The position numbers and the translations under genes are program-made. A stretch of 64,000 nt of DNA from Pseudoscleropodium purum (taxonomy: Eukaryota > Streptophyta > Bryopsida > Hypnales > Brachytheciaceae), in NCBI GenBank assembly GCA_963969395.1, contig OZ017804.1:20460001-20524000 (forward strand), written 5' to 3'. This document shows, piece after piece, positions 36,110-49,551 of the stretch; positions within the stretch are counted from its first letter, which is position 1, and every line of letters begins with the position of its first letter. The notes beneath the pieces were generated by a model. That model did not search any database. It was not told where the DNA came from and saw nothing but the letters and a program-made list of their open reading frames with translations.

Positions 36110-39100
36110 TATGAGCCTCCATTTTCTTGTTCTATTTAGAGTTTGTAAATCCAACAAGAACCTATGACTGTAGATTTAGATGTAAGGATTTTTAGTCCAA
36201 ATGAACAACAAATGAATATGCCACTATACGATTTTGTACCAAAAAATTCAACAAATATGTTTCCAAAAATTAAGATATAATCAAAATACATAGTGTTTGT
36301 AAGCAAATACATGATAAAAATAAGTATAATGGTTTAGGATGTCTCACTATAAAGTACTTAAATATAAAATTGGAATACATCATTATAACATTATAGGAAT
36401 GACATTTATAAAGTCTAAAAAAAAAAGGAGCAACAAATATGGGTCGTAAAGGCTAAATATAATATGGTGATAAGCAAAGGCTCTAAACATTATAAGCACT
36501 AAATCATTCAAATGCATTTTTCATGATTAAGTGATAAATGTAGTCTTTATTATGAATCTTTATATAAATGTAAAGGATGAAAATAGTTCACCTATTTTAT
36601 TTTATTTTTATAAGTATACTTGAAAATAAAAACAAAAATATCTTGGACATTGAATATTTAAAATAAATATAGTAGTCATATGTTATACACCAAATAAATG
36701 TACCAACCCTAAACGACCTAAACAATCATTTTTTAATTAATGTCATTTTTTGAATTTTCCTTTTTTAAAATTTTATTTCTTCTAAAATTAATAATAATAA
36801 TTTCTGAAAGATAGTAAATATAATTATTTAAATGGAAGTAGTTTGATTTAATTCCAAGTTAAACTCCACTTTATGGAATTTTATAAAGTTTAGTGATAGA
36901 GTTTGATTCAAGGCTTATGATTTATGAAAGAATGTAGTATCCTACAACAATATGCACATTGTTTCCACATAATCAAAAATAGTGGGCAAAAGATCCATAC
37001 CATGTGAAAGATAGTTAATAGATACACCTAAATCAACCACTATAGCATCAAAAGACTTTTTGTCTCAATAGCCAACTACCATACACAAAATTTAAATTAG
37101 AATAATGTAATGATTGAATAAAAAGGTTCAAAAAAATATTATTATTTAAATAATAAAAATAGACAAGTACTTACCTAAGACCATCTTATACCCCTACCCC
37201 TTTAGAGTGCCTGAAGTGCTTTAGTGAGCAAGGGGGACCTTGGTGGTGACTCCCCAAGCCTTACAATAAACTAAGAAGGGAGTTTTGAGACACTCCCAAG
37301 TAAACAAGGCACAATAGCGTCATGTATTTGAAGGTAATGGTAGAGTGTCATACATTTTTGAAAAACTCTTGAGAAGACTCACCTAAACGTCTAAAGAACG
37401 CGTGATTTGGACTAGTTGGCTAGAAGTTATGGCCGTTGAAAGTCAAGGGTGTCCCGGTGGCACTAAAACACTTTAGGCCTAAGAATAAGGGATTTCCAAG
37501 GAATTCTTAAAGGAAGTATGACATGTAGCATATCATTGAAAAGTTAAAAACACAAGGATGCTAGAATGACAAGAATTACGAGATTATAAGTTATGACCAA
37601 GAAAAGGGCCGTGGTGAAGGCATGATACCTCCTTCGGTGGACCCGAATTTTTGAAAGGCCATAATTTGGTGAAAACTTGTCCAAATGGCACAAGTGAATA
37701 GTCTGTTGGCATCTACTTATTGCTTAGATATTTAAAATGGGCTTGCATGTTAGATTTGAAGCTCTAAGCACAAAGCTAAGCCGTTTGGAAGTTTGGAGTC
37801 CAAATGGTGAGGAAACTAAAGGAATTCAAGTTGAATTCAGGTGGTCTTCCAAAATCCAAGGTGGGTTGGATACTTCCTTTAACATAGGAAAGGGGGGTTG
37901 TCGAATCCTACAAAAAATACTATAGGAGGGGTTGGTCTCCCTCCTCATTCCCTCTTCAGTTGAAGCTTTGGTGAGTCTCGGTGAACCTCAGTGATTCAAG
38001 GTTGGTGGTGAGCCTATACCATTAGCTCCAAGGCACCATGGGGCACTTGTGTGAAGTGTCTCGTGGCACCGGTTGGGATGGAACCCTACCTCAAACTAGT
38101 TTACATTCAATGTGTCATGAGTAGAGAGTCCCGATGAGCAATGCCAAAGAGTAACAAATACACAAAAAACTAGTTTAGGATAGGGTGCTTCTCAAAGATG
38201 GTGAGAACCGTGGCAAGTAGTGCCACCACAGGCCTTAGCACTTCAAAATGGAGTTCCATCCCATGTCACTAAGTGACATATCCACTGTCACGTGGGGAGT
38301 TGTAGTACAATTTTTATAAGACAAAACCAAAGCAATTCCAATTAGGTTCGTTCAAGGAAAACTTAAGTTAGCTTAGTGTTTTAATTAGCTAATGTCACTT
38401 TGTAGGTAAATTATATCTTTAATCTTAATATATTAGGGTATTTGGTATCTTTCATATTCTATTTAGGAATGGGAAGGAATTCTCTCTCTAGTTTCTGTCC
38501 AATTATAAATACAAATTTCTAACCACTAAATCCATCTTGGTCTTATCTTAAGATAAAATATAAATTTAAAATGTGTGAGTTAAGGGCACTTGCATCCACA
38601 AATCTCATACTTTGAATTCATTGAAATATATTACAAATATATTCATTTGCAACCTGCATCACACAATACATATTTGAACTTTGAAAATTCGGTTTAACCG
38701 AGAACTCATGAATCGTTTTGCACAAATATCATTTCGCTTCGAAATCGCTTTAAGCGCTAATGTCTTAATTACTTAAAGTAAATGTACCATATATCATTTC
38801 TAGGAATTGAAAACAACCAAGGATATTACTTAAGCAATTCTAAAATTTTCCTTAAGGAATCTATAATGTGCTTTGCTAAATTATTTTAAATTATTTTGAA
38901 TTCTTTCCTTATCAAAGCTCCGGTCTTTATTTGAAATTATTCTTTCATCATTCAGCATCTCCAATTGATCTTTCTTTGCTGCAAATCTTTGCTCTTATAC
39001 TCTATCTTAATGTTTTTCTTTTTAGTCTCACATTCTACTTTTGCGTAATTCAATTGGTTACAAAATTTACATTGCTTCAATTTTAATTTAATAGGTTCTC

Positions 39101-40870
39101 TATCCATTTTACATCATTTGTATTCCCATCATATTAACTCTATAGTCAAGCAATTGATTTCTCTCAATAAAATATTGCTACAACATAGAAATTCTCTCAA
39201 CTTGCCCTTTAGATAAACAATTTCACACACCAATATCACATAAGAATTTAAATACACATTCAAGCATTAATCCATGTATATATAACTTCAATTGGAATAC
39301 CATTTATTAATCATATGGATAATCATTCCATAATTAAAATGTACATCAATTATTTACAATTATTCAATAATTTCTATTCATTAGAATTTTAAACTCATTT
39401 CCCAACTCCAAATAAATCTCAATTCTTAATTTTATTTCCAACATATATATCCACTTATAACACAAAGATATTCCAATCTTTTAAATAAAAATAATTTGCA
39501 ATCACTAGAATTAACAAATTAATTACTAATTCAATATTTTGCTCCACTTTTCTTCCCCTTTCACTTTAGACATTGACACAAAGAATTCTCTTAAGAGATG
39601 AAACACAATTGATAGACAAAATTCTACTCAAAAGATAATAAAAATTCTCTTAAAGAGATTCTCCTTCATAAAAAAATTGCTCACGGCAATGTAACACCAA
39701 AATGAAATGTAATGCTTAAAGCAATAAAACTAACACTTAAGTGAATAAAAAAATCATAACTCGAGATGACAATGAAAAAACATAACTTCACCACACAAAA
39801 TTGCAAGAGAAAATTAAAAAGAAGAGAGAAGAATGAGAGAAAAAACACTATTTATCACCCTCCATTCTCAAAAACACCCCTTCAAATCTCTTGATAAAAA
39901 CTGTCACAATTCACAACCGTTCAAACTAAAGAGACTTTTCACATTTAAACATCAACTATCACTACATTCACACTTTATTGCTCAAAATTTTGAACATAAA
40001 ACCCATTTTATACTCAAAAAAATAAAATTTTACTATAAAATAAAATTGTCTTGATTACAAGAGTGTATATTAAAGTTCTAGTAACTGGAAATTAGTAAAG
40101 TGAGTTGGAAATGGGGACTAGCATTGTAGCATATGTAGTGTTAGCTAGTTGTGGCTTAAGCAAGGTTAGAAACAAGGTGTAATGAACCCATTGAGCAGTG
40201 AAGTGTGTTTTGGGCCACTATAGACCATTCATCATTTAGCTTCATGAAACCACTTAGAAAAGTCCATATCATTGAATTTTGTTTTAGGAAATTTGAAAGC
40301 CTCACAAAAGTAGAAGACTTGTTTGTATTTCTAGCCATTTCATCTTCAAAGAAGTATTAATTGTTGAAGTTGCCAACATCCAAAGCTTCTTTAGTTCTCT
40401 TAAATCATCTTTAAACTTTCATCATGAGTTTTATAGTAACACTTCACTTTGCTTCAAAAAAATTATAATGTACTTAGGATATGCAATGAGGAGTTGCTTC
40501 TTCAATTATGAATGAAAAGCTATCTTCATTTTGTCAACAACTTTGAAGACTTACTCATCAACTACACTTAGAGTCTATAACATCATTCTTTAGAAAAGGC
40601 CTAACAACTAACAAAAAAAATCATGTTCCATAAAGGAATATTAATTTCCGATTTTGTTCTTAGTTGATCCTTCAACCCTTTAAGGCCAAAAAAGTGTTTA
40701 TAGTCTCTTTTAAGAAGTCACGCAATTGTAATTCTAGTTGATCTTTAGAAAGAAGTTGAAGTATAACATCTAAAATTTGTGCTTATGAATTTTTTTTATG
40801 TCAACATCTTTGAAATCACATTTAAATCCAAATTCGAAAATTCCAAATTGTGTATATGTATTGTACAACA
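36110..40870. other. Non-coding interior of the 11-kb element, left half
   Basis: AT-rich. 37190-38330 has a higher GC share, with repeated GGTGAGCC/GAGTCTCGGTGAACC phrases, and looks like an old retroelement remnant. No long frame; the largest are chance ORFs (37737-37925, 39833-40054). Confidence 0.4.
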
Positions 40871-40879
40871 TGTAATTCA

Positions 40880-42360
40880 ACTTAGTAGTTGTTGATGGCT
40901 AATGCACTAGAAAAGCCCATAATTTTGAGAATTTGACCAAATTCTAGCATATATTGTAAGCAAATTAGAATCCCTAAAATTGTGGTTGTTAACAACTATG
41001 CACTAGAAAGACCAAAAGAATTTTAGCATTTGATCAAATTCTTACATATGATACAAACAAATTTGAATCCCCAAAATCGTGGCCGTAAATGGTTGTGCAT
41101 TTAGAAGGCCAATATTTTTAGCATTTGACCACATTCTCACATATACTACAAACAAATTTGAATCCTCCAAACCATGGGCGTGAACACTTATGTACTTGGA
41201 AGGCAAAAAAAATTCAATATTTGAAGCAAATTTTTGCATATGTTGTAATGAAATTTGAATCCTCAAAACAATGGTTGTTAATAGTTGGGGTCTAGAAAGG
41301 CCCAAAGAATTTCAACATTTGGCTAACTCTTGTATATGTTGGAAACAAATTTGAATCTCTAAAATTGTAGCTGTTAACGATTGGGGGTCTAGGAAGGCCC
41401 AAAATTTTTTAGCATTTGACTAATTCTTACATATGCTAGAAACAAATTTGAATCTCCAAAACTACAGCTGTTAACAGTTGAGGGTCTAGAAAGGCCCAAA
41501 AACTTCAACATTTGGCTACTTTTTGCATATGCTAAAAACAAATTTAGATCCCTAAGACCATAGCTATTAACAACTGGGGTCTAGGAAGGTCCAAAAAATT
41601 TCAACATTTGACTAATTCTTGCATATGCTAGAAACAAATTTGGATCCCTAAAACTATAGTCATTAACGATTAGGGTTCTAGGAAGGCCCAAAAAATTTCA
41701 GCATTTGACTAATTCTTGCATATGCTAGATACAAATTTGAATCCCTAAAACCGTAGTCGTTAACAATTGGGGTTCTAAAAAGGCCCAAAATTTTTTAGCA
41801 TTTGACTAATTCTTGCATATGCTAGAAAAAAATTTGGATCCCCCAAAGTGTAGCCATTAACGACTAGGGGTCTAGAAAGGTCCAAAAAATTACAACATTT
41901 GACCAATTTTTGAATATGCTAAATTCAAATTTGGATCCCCAAAAGTGTAGCCGTTAACAGCTGGGGGTTTAGGAAGGCCCAAAAAATTTCAACATTTGAC
42001 CAATTTTTGCATATACTAAAAACAAATTTAGATCCCTAAAAGTGTAGCCATTAATGCTTGGAGGTCTAGGAAGGCCCAAATTTTTTTGGCATTTGACTAA
42101 TTTTTGCATATGCTAAAAACAAATTTGGATCCCCAAAATCGTAGCCATTGATGGCTGGGAATCTAGAAAGGTCCCAAAAATATCAACATTTGACCAATTT
42201 TTTCATATGCTAGAATCCCGCAAACCGTAGCCATTAATGGTTGGGGGACTAGGAAGGCCCAAAAAATTTCAACATTTCACTAATTTTTGCATATGCTAAA
42301 AATAAATTTGAATCCCCGTAATCATAGCCATTAACGACTAGAGTTTAAAGAGGCTCCAAA
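40880..42360. repeat. 97-bp tandem array, about 15 units
   Basis: The marker AATTTGGATCCCTAAAA and variants recur at about 40960, 41059, 41165, 41252, 41347, 41444, 41542, 41638, 41735, 41831, 41930, 42026, 42123, 42212 and 42307. Units also share GTAGCCATTAACG, CTAGGAAGGCCCAAAA and CATTTGACTAATTC. The units are diverged, so the array is old. Confidence 0.9.
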
Positions 42361-42670
42361 ATATTTCAAAAAATGACAATATAGATTTAAAAGTCACTAA
42401 TTCCAAATGATCTTAGAAGAGAAGACAAGCTCTTTATACAAGTGAGATGGTAGGAGGTAAAACAACCCATGTGGGATATGTAAATTAGGATTACTAGGAG
42501 CTCAACCACTCAAACCTAGTTAAGTTAAAAGTAGGAATTGTGTTCAATATAGAACTTTGGGCTTCATTTTTTCATAGTAGTGCAAATTTTTTGTAAAAAC
42601 CTTGTACTTAGAAAATTTTGAAAATCAAGTAAAACTTCATGTCTAAATTTTTTTGAGGTTTCAAGTTCCT

Positions 42671-42769
42671 AAAAGAAAGTTATGGACAAAATTTAGAGAG
42701 GGGTTGGAGGGGACAATTTTTTTGATATTTTCAAACATTCTCTCTAAATTTTGTCCATAACTTTCTTTT
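42671..42769. repeat. Perfect 30-bp inverted repeat with 39-nt loop
   Basis: 42671-42700 is the exact reverse complement of 42740-42769 (arm begins AAAAGAAAGTTATGGACAAA). It can form a stable hairpin. It may be a small fold-back insertion or a miRNA-like precursor; no further evidence. Confidence 0.85.
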
Positions 42770-44425
42770 GGAGATTTAAAATTATAAATAGATTTTTTGG
42801 GATGAAATTGAGCTTGATTTTCCAACTTTTTTTAGTTCAAATTTTTTTGAAATAAAGATTTCCATTGTGCCAAAATGAGGTCTAAAGTTTTACATTGAAT
42901 ACAATTCCTACATTTTGGCAATGAGTTATTAAGTTCTCATCTTCAAATTGTCCCATACCTTTTAAAGATTCATGAAAGATGATGGGCTTCATTATAAAAA
43001 AAAATTCTTAATCCTTTAACCTCATTAAATGTTAATGAAGTAATTCTTTCATTCAACCATCAAAAAAATTCTTGGTAGTAGATGGTCAAATGATATTTAA
43101 TATATAGTTAGATGAATTGTTATTGAATTTTTAAAATTTTTGACAAATCATCTTTACATTTTTGTAAATTCACATGTTTGGTCCTAGATTGAACAAAAAA
43201 AATTTGCACTTGTTTTTTAGTATAATTAATTCAAACTTACTATACGAATATGGTATTTATTTAAAATGATTGTTGATGGACTTATGAGTGAAATTGATCT
43301 TATACAATGGATGCAATCAATTGCTGACCTTGAAAATTGCTTTTTCATATTTGATTATGTAAAGAGGGTGAAATCACGGACAACTATCACTTGTCACATC
43401 TATGACTATTTATTGCAAAGTCATAATTATTGTTGTTTGTAATATGCAAATTGTTGAGGGTAGTGAAAGCTCATTCATTTTTGGTGTTATTATAATTCAT
43501 TGTAGAAAATGGGGTGTTGAATCCAACTTTCTAAGGATTCATGTGTGATAGTGCTCAAGACAACTTTAATAAATTCACATTGTATATAGGTTGGGGGATT
43601 CATTTGTTCCAATGGTAGACTGTAAAATGACTTGCTTGTTCTATTGGGCAACAAACATACACGAGCACACATAGAAGCTAATCAATAAAGAATTCTTGAA
43701 CTAGCATATCTAACTCTACATGTAGTACAACTATGCAATATAAATATTTGAAGCAAAGAAGATGTATTTAGAAATCAAATCTTGGTGGTACCCCTTCTAT
43801 ATTGCATTAAAATCCACGATTCATGAACTTATTGGGGGATTGGATTGCATTTTGTTACTTTCAATACATTAGTGGGGTAGATTCATAGAAATAGTATTAC
43901 TTTTAACATCTTTTTTTTTTCTCTATTTCCTATTCTAAATTCTAAATCACAAACTATTTGAATAATGACTTCATTCATCATCATTCTTTGTAAAAATTGC
44001 GGATAGAAGAACTAATAGATGTCCCAATGTGCAATGTCAAAGAAACAATGCACTACAAATGGATGCAAACTTCTAAGAAATGTAGATTTAATATGTTAGT
44101 TGCCACATGTGATGATTGGGTTTGAGCTTTCATGCACATGACCAACTATATGGTTTACTTTTGTGGGGGCCCTTTTAGAAAAGTTCCTTCTAAAAAGGAT
44201 TTGAAATTGAAGAGAGTTATGATATGAGAGATGGAAAGAAAATTGCAAACACCTTTAGTGAGATGCATGGAATAGAAGACATCTACATTCAAATTCTATG
44301 TTTAGTGATGGAAGAGGTATTCAAGTCCAGCAAAAAGAACTTGGAACTTCTGATCAATTTTATTTGAAGGTAATTCCCATTACTCCAAGAAGGGTTTAGG
44401 TTCAAACTAAATTGAACAATTGGTC
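42770..44425. other. Non-coding interior of the 11-kb element
   Basis: AT-rich; no gene, RNA gene or clear repeat recognised. Confidence 0.4.
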
Positions 44426-44433
44426 ATTGCTAG

Positions 44434-44686
44434 TAGGGTTGACGAATTTCAACGTCCGCCCCAAAATAGCGTCCGTTTTCCGAACATCCAGACGCACGGA
44501 CGCTAGCAGACGCAGCGTCCCAACCGCCGTCGGAAAGCGGATGGGCGGGGCGGGGCGGACGGCTCGACCGCCCGAGGCGGACGCCCAGATCGTGCAGACC
44601 AGATCAGTCCGCGCGTCGATCGGACGGCCGTAATCGGGCGGACGGGGCGGACACAGCGTCCGCGTCCGGATGTCCTGTCAACCCTG
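44434..44686. mobile_element. 253-bp hAT-like MITE with perfect 8-bp duplication
   Basis: Begins tAGGGTTGACGAATTTC and ends CCTGTCAACCCTG. ATTGCTAG flanks it on both sides (44426-44433 and 44687-44694). Same family and orientation as the 24976 copy, so the family transposed into unrelated hosts of this window. Confidence 0.95.
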
Positions 44687-45701
44687 ATTGCTAGAGTACA
44701 ACTCTAAATTGTACATTTCAAGAGTTTAACATAGTCATGTCTCATACTTGATTTGTGGTGAAAAAAAATTGCAGTATATTGAAATGATACATAGTGAGAA
44801 TTTCATACAAGTCAAAGAAATAATATTAGACCATTCAAAAGATCATACATGCCAAATGTGAGATATTGATTGTAAGGCATGAAAAATCCATTGTTGCCCC
44901 TACTTACAAAAGATAGAAACATGAGAATAAAAAACACAATAGTTTCAACTAAGCTAATTTTTGGTTTTGCATAAATCAAATTGTACAATATGTCATAGAA
45001 CCTAAGCTTTTCCATATTTTTATCCAACTCAAGATCCCCAAGTCTGGCATGTTCTTACACATACCAATCTTATTTGTACTAAAATCATTAAGCTTCAAAA
45101 AGTTGAATTCTGTTTGCACTCCACCAATTCAATGTCACCTTGACATTTAATCACTTTGTCTAAGGTATTTGAACTTGTCTTGTGGATTCATTCTTGACTA
45201 GTACATAATTAAAGAATCTTTTCTATTTGGAATGGCAAGCAATTTTGCCAAAGCAATAAGACACCCATTAAAAATCACAGCAATCAATGGAAAAATGCAA
45301 GGAATATTATTGCAAGTATGACTAAGGTGAACTTCCTTTTTTGCCCTAGACTTAGTGCTATTATTATACTTTCATCTGGGATTGACTTTAACCCCAAAAT
45401 CCATAACATCACACTTTACAATTTTCCATTTCATATTTGTCTTCATTATAGAACCATAAATGGGACTTCCATTGGAAAGTGTCGCATTTACAAAAACTAC
45501 AAACACCTTTATTACATCTTTCATTACTTCTACAAACTAGATTATGAAACAAACACGTTCATTCACGCTCCTATCTTCAACTTAGATGAAGTTAACCAAG
45601 TGTTTTTTGCTATTGGAATCATCAAGATGTGCAAATGTTCAATTTAATTAACAAATATTAGCATGATATAAAGTAGATACATAGTATCGATATATTATCT
45701 T

Positions 45702-45873
45702 CTAAAAGACTGGACTGCATTTTTTGGTTGTATAGAAATTTTGGGCAAGTCATTGTGATCAAAAATTTGCATATTGTAGGTTGAAAATTTAATAGAATGT
45801 ATGGACAAGGAATATCTTTGATATGCAATAAATTTCATGACATTTGGAAATAGAAGTCAAAAGTTATAGCCTA
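45702..45873 (-). repeat. Dispersed repeat, second copy of 33709-33878
   Basis: Inverted copy of the 33.7-kb repeat, lying inside the 11-kb element. The two copies are in different host contexts, so this is a mobile or formerly mobile family. Confidence 0.75.
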
Positions 45874-47072
45874 ATATATTTTTTTTTTTGTAATTGGGTA
45901 GTTTGGGTAGATTAGAAAAAAACACTTTTTTTTAAAACCAAAGTTTGAATTGATTTTCTTGACTTATGTATACGAGGAAAGATTTGAATAATTCCATTTT
46001 GATCAACAAGTCAAAAATTATGAGGATTTTTTGTTTGCGAGCAATTATAGATTCCCTACTCTAAAATAAACTTTGAAATCCTTTATCTTACCCAATTTTC
46101 AATATTTTTGAAATAAAATAATATTCTAGGATGTAAATTTTTTATTACAACATTTCAACCACAGAAATTGGCATTTTTCAATTCCATATTTCAATTCTTA
46201 ATAATTTAGTATTTTCAATCATTCTCTATCACTACCTACGTACAATTTCTATATATTGTACTATTCCAAATGATCTAAAAAATTTTGAGCATTTGGCCAA
46301 CTTGTCTAGGAAAATAATTCAAAGAAGAACCATCATTTTAGTCATTTTTCCATAGAAAAGTGAGCTTGTAAAGTATAGCTGCCCGATTTATTGTAGGGTT
46401 GAAAAAATGATTTTGGTGAATTTGAATGCTTTTATCTTATAATCTCCACGGAGAAATTTCTAAAATTCTTAACACATGTTTTCAAGTCATCATACTACAT
46501 AACTACAAGATCCTATAGTTACATGTGTCAAAAATTGTTTTTTCCCCAAAATTTAGTGGTTGTACTAAAAATGGCAGTTTTGGAGTGTTTTTGGTCAATA
46601 CATAGTCATAGAATTGTAGGGATTATCTTCAAATCCCCAAATTCGAGTAGCAAAATCTTATATTCATATTCCAATATTAATTCTTTGCTATAAAGGAATA
46701 TTCTACATCCTATGATATCTTTATTGAAGTTTTTTTTCTTCTCATCTTTAAAATTGCCTCTAAATTATATGTACTCTCACTTGATCAGCCCACCCTAGGA
46801 TGGCCTCTTAGAATGTAATATAAATTTCAAAACATGCAATAGCACCAACTTTCCGAGCTTCTAGATCTAAAATCTACAGTCATAGGACCCATTATAATAG
46901 GTTGCAATTTCTAAATATAATAAATTTTTAATGAAAAAACATCAATCTTTTAACTATTTAAACAATAAAATTAGAAACTACATTATGTTCTTAATTTCTA
47001 GGCTCTAGGCTCACACAATCCTTGCTCACCGCTTATAGGCTCAAGCTCACACGCTCACATGCTAACATTGTT

Positions 47073-49150
47073 GGTAGTTCAAGTAAGAGAGTTGAACCGC
47101 TTGAAACAAATCAATTAGGAGACTAGTTCAATTCCCATTGAGGTTGCTAAAGTACAAGCAAGAAGGAGCTCACATAAGAGTAGTACTAGTGGAGTAATCC
47201 AACCTCGTCCAACAAATCGTAGTTGGCATCACCAAGAAGTTTGTTAAGGATATAGCTTTAGTATGCCATGTAGTTGCTTAAGACCTAAGAATCACAGAAT
47301 TGTAGGCAACTTTGCAGAAAAGCTAAGATGAGACCAAAGAGATTTGCAAATCAAATGATAATCTTGGTAGGCAAATTAAAAAGAAGGATCAATAAATTTT
47401 GTTGTTGGAGTAGCAAGTCCAACAAGATGTTGCTGAACATATATAGCTAAGTCCACCAAACTAGAGGGGCTAGAAAAAAAGTTTAAAGTAACCAAAAATG
47501 TGGTGAAGCACTAGAAAGAGCATCTCCAATGGGTCTTAATTGTGGTTACCAATAAAACCACACTTTTAGCACAAAAGGATAGGGAACTTGAAGCGGAATG
47601 AGCTATCTAAGATGGGTGTATTACATAGCTCATGGCAAAAGACACAGAGAAAGCTTGTAAGTAGCAACAACACACTTTAAGCATACTACAAAACTAGTTA
47701 ACAATTGCTTAAGCACAAGTAGAGAAAGCCACAATATCAGGTACATTAACTTTCTAAACTATTAAAGTCATTGTTAAACGTACAGGACAATTAGATTGAA
47801 TTAAGGCCTAGATTTGGGAATGGAAGCAATTTTTACCTCTTCCCAATCTTTATTTGCTGCTTATAAAGTTAACGAGATTTAATTCTAATTTAAAATAAGC
47901 TAGAAGTCAAGCAGTTGATTGCTGTAAATATGTTTCAATGACTTTGGGCGGAAGCAGAATTCATAATGAATCAAGTGCTTGTAGCGGAGATGTTGGTACA
48001 AGGTGATTAAGAGATGACAAATTTAGTACCAGTTTTACTACTATTTGGTGATTTGGAGGCCCAATCTCTTCAATACTACTCTATGCATGAAGTGGATTTG
48101 CAATGTTGTAGGTTGGTGAAACCAAGTTCAAAGGATAGAGTTCCCACATTGGAGCATTATACACTATCAGTTCAAAAAAATTTAAGTACAATATCATAGG
48201 TGCCGCTTAGGTAGTGGAGAGTGGCTTTAAATATTCAAACAACATTTTTGAGTAATGAGAGGACGCTCCAAGTATTGATTGTGAATTCTAAAGATTGTCA
48301 ACACTTAAACAAAATAAAGGAGAGTGCAGCCAAAAATTATGAGCGTAGTTTTATTTCAGCATTAGGTAGAATTTATCAAGTTGTAGGTTTGCTTAAAGCA
48401 AATAGGAGGCCTCAATTATACAAGGTAAAGTCTATGCTTACGCAGATGGGAGAATCCGGTCTCTACAAATGGAAGTTGTGGGTCCACTTTTAGTGATTCA
48501 GCATAAAGAGGATGCATAGTACTTGGGTTCTTATGATGCCTTAATTAAGTGCTTAAGTGAACCACCTTTTCTTAGCTAGAAAGCAATTGAGTGGATGTTG
48601 TAGTGTTTTGGCAAGGAAAAGAAGTTGGATTCTCCGTCAAACAAGGTGTTGCATGAGAAAAGTGATGAGGAGAATACGAGGTGGATGATACTTCCTCCTT
48701 CAATTATAGTCTACGATTCAAGATTTTGTCTATGCAAGAAGAGATATTGGTGGGATCTTGCAGTTACAATCTATAGTCTGAAGTATAATTGGCTAAGAAT
48801 TCCAGGCCTATTTTATTCTCTAGACAAGTGTGTGAATGCTTACAACAAATTTTTCAAGCAGTATCGAAGTCATCTCGACCCAGTTTGTTTCAAAGCAACA
48901 GTTTATTCGACAATTTTGGGGCACTGGTGTCGCTCAATGGGGGTTGTCATTGTCGTTAATTTCTATGATCCTAGTACGTAAAAAGGAATTCTAGTTTTTT
49001 ATGACATTGAAATATTCTAGTTCTAAATTTATCCATCTATTTGAAGCAATAGTTGTTTCCAATTTCATTGCAGGAGTGCATCATGCCTTGGTGGATGAGG
49101 AGACTAATTTTTACGAGCTTTGTTAGCGTTTTTTATCTCACCAGGCATGG
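47073..49150 (+). pseudogene. Unrecognised ORF family, copy B, 3' part
   Basis: The frame resumes after the 11-kb element with VVQVRELNRLKQIN and SSHKSSTSGVIQPRP. After stops it is readable as 48014-48199, 48221-48493 (NYERSFISALGRIYQVVGLL) and 48625-48981 (MILPPSIIVYDSRFCLCKKR, YNWLRIPGLFYSLDKC, HLDPVCFKATVYSTIL, NFYDPS). The last part is homologous to copy A at 19220-19490. A GT-AG intron may lie at about 48978-49074, followed by VHHALVDEETNFYELC. Several stops make it non-functional. Confidence 0.55.
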
Positions 49151-49524
49151 TATAACTTTAGAGTGCTTAGAGTGGGTGAACATTTGTTTCAATGCTTAAA
49201 GTAAGCTTAGGAATGGAAGAATAAACACAATGGCAATCAAACTAAATAAAAGCATTAGTTTTGACGAAGGCATCACAAGCTTAAATAGGAAGCTATGTAA
49301 GCGTGAGGAATATGTAAATAAACATTTGTTTTGTTGTGTGAATGAAGTTTGAATATGTAAGTCTTGATTTTAAAAATATATGGTGATAGGAGCTTAAATG
49401 TTATTGATTTGAAGTATTGCCTTGGGATTTCAAGAGTGTATAAGTGGAGTTCTAAGTAGTTTTAATTGAGTTGGATTTGAAAGGATGCTTCAAGCTAGAG
49501 GTGTTAAAGGCTTGGAGGTTCACT

Positions 49525-49551
49525 CTTTTCTCTCTCTCTCTCTCTCTCTCT
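49525..49551. repeat. (CT)n microsatellite
   Basis: An uninterrupted run of TC dinucleotides within a CTTAAAGC-rich, LTR-like stretch (49160-51169). Confidence 0.9.

Larger units (their letters stand above)
36079..47068. mobile_element. Putative 11-kb MULE-like element with long imperfect terminal repeats
   Basis: The left end GATGCTAATGTGAGCTTGTG pairs with the right end, whose reverse complement is AATGTTAGCATGTGAGCGTG. A second block (CCTATGACTGTAGATT) recurs inverted at 36161-36181 and 46865-46886. Flanking sequences GTAGTCCAAGTG (left) and GTAGTTCAAGTA (right) look like a diverged duplication of 10-12 bp, the range for MULEs, although the exact end is uncertain by a few bases. An open frame is interrupted and resumes. 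No transposase is visible; the interior is non-coding, with a tandem array, a hairpin and a nested MITE. Confidence 0.55.
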
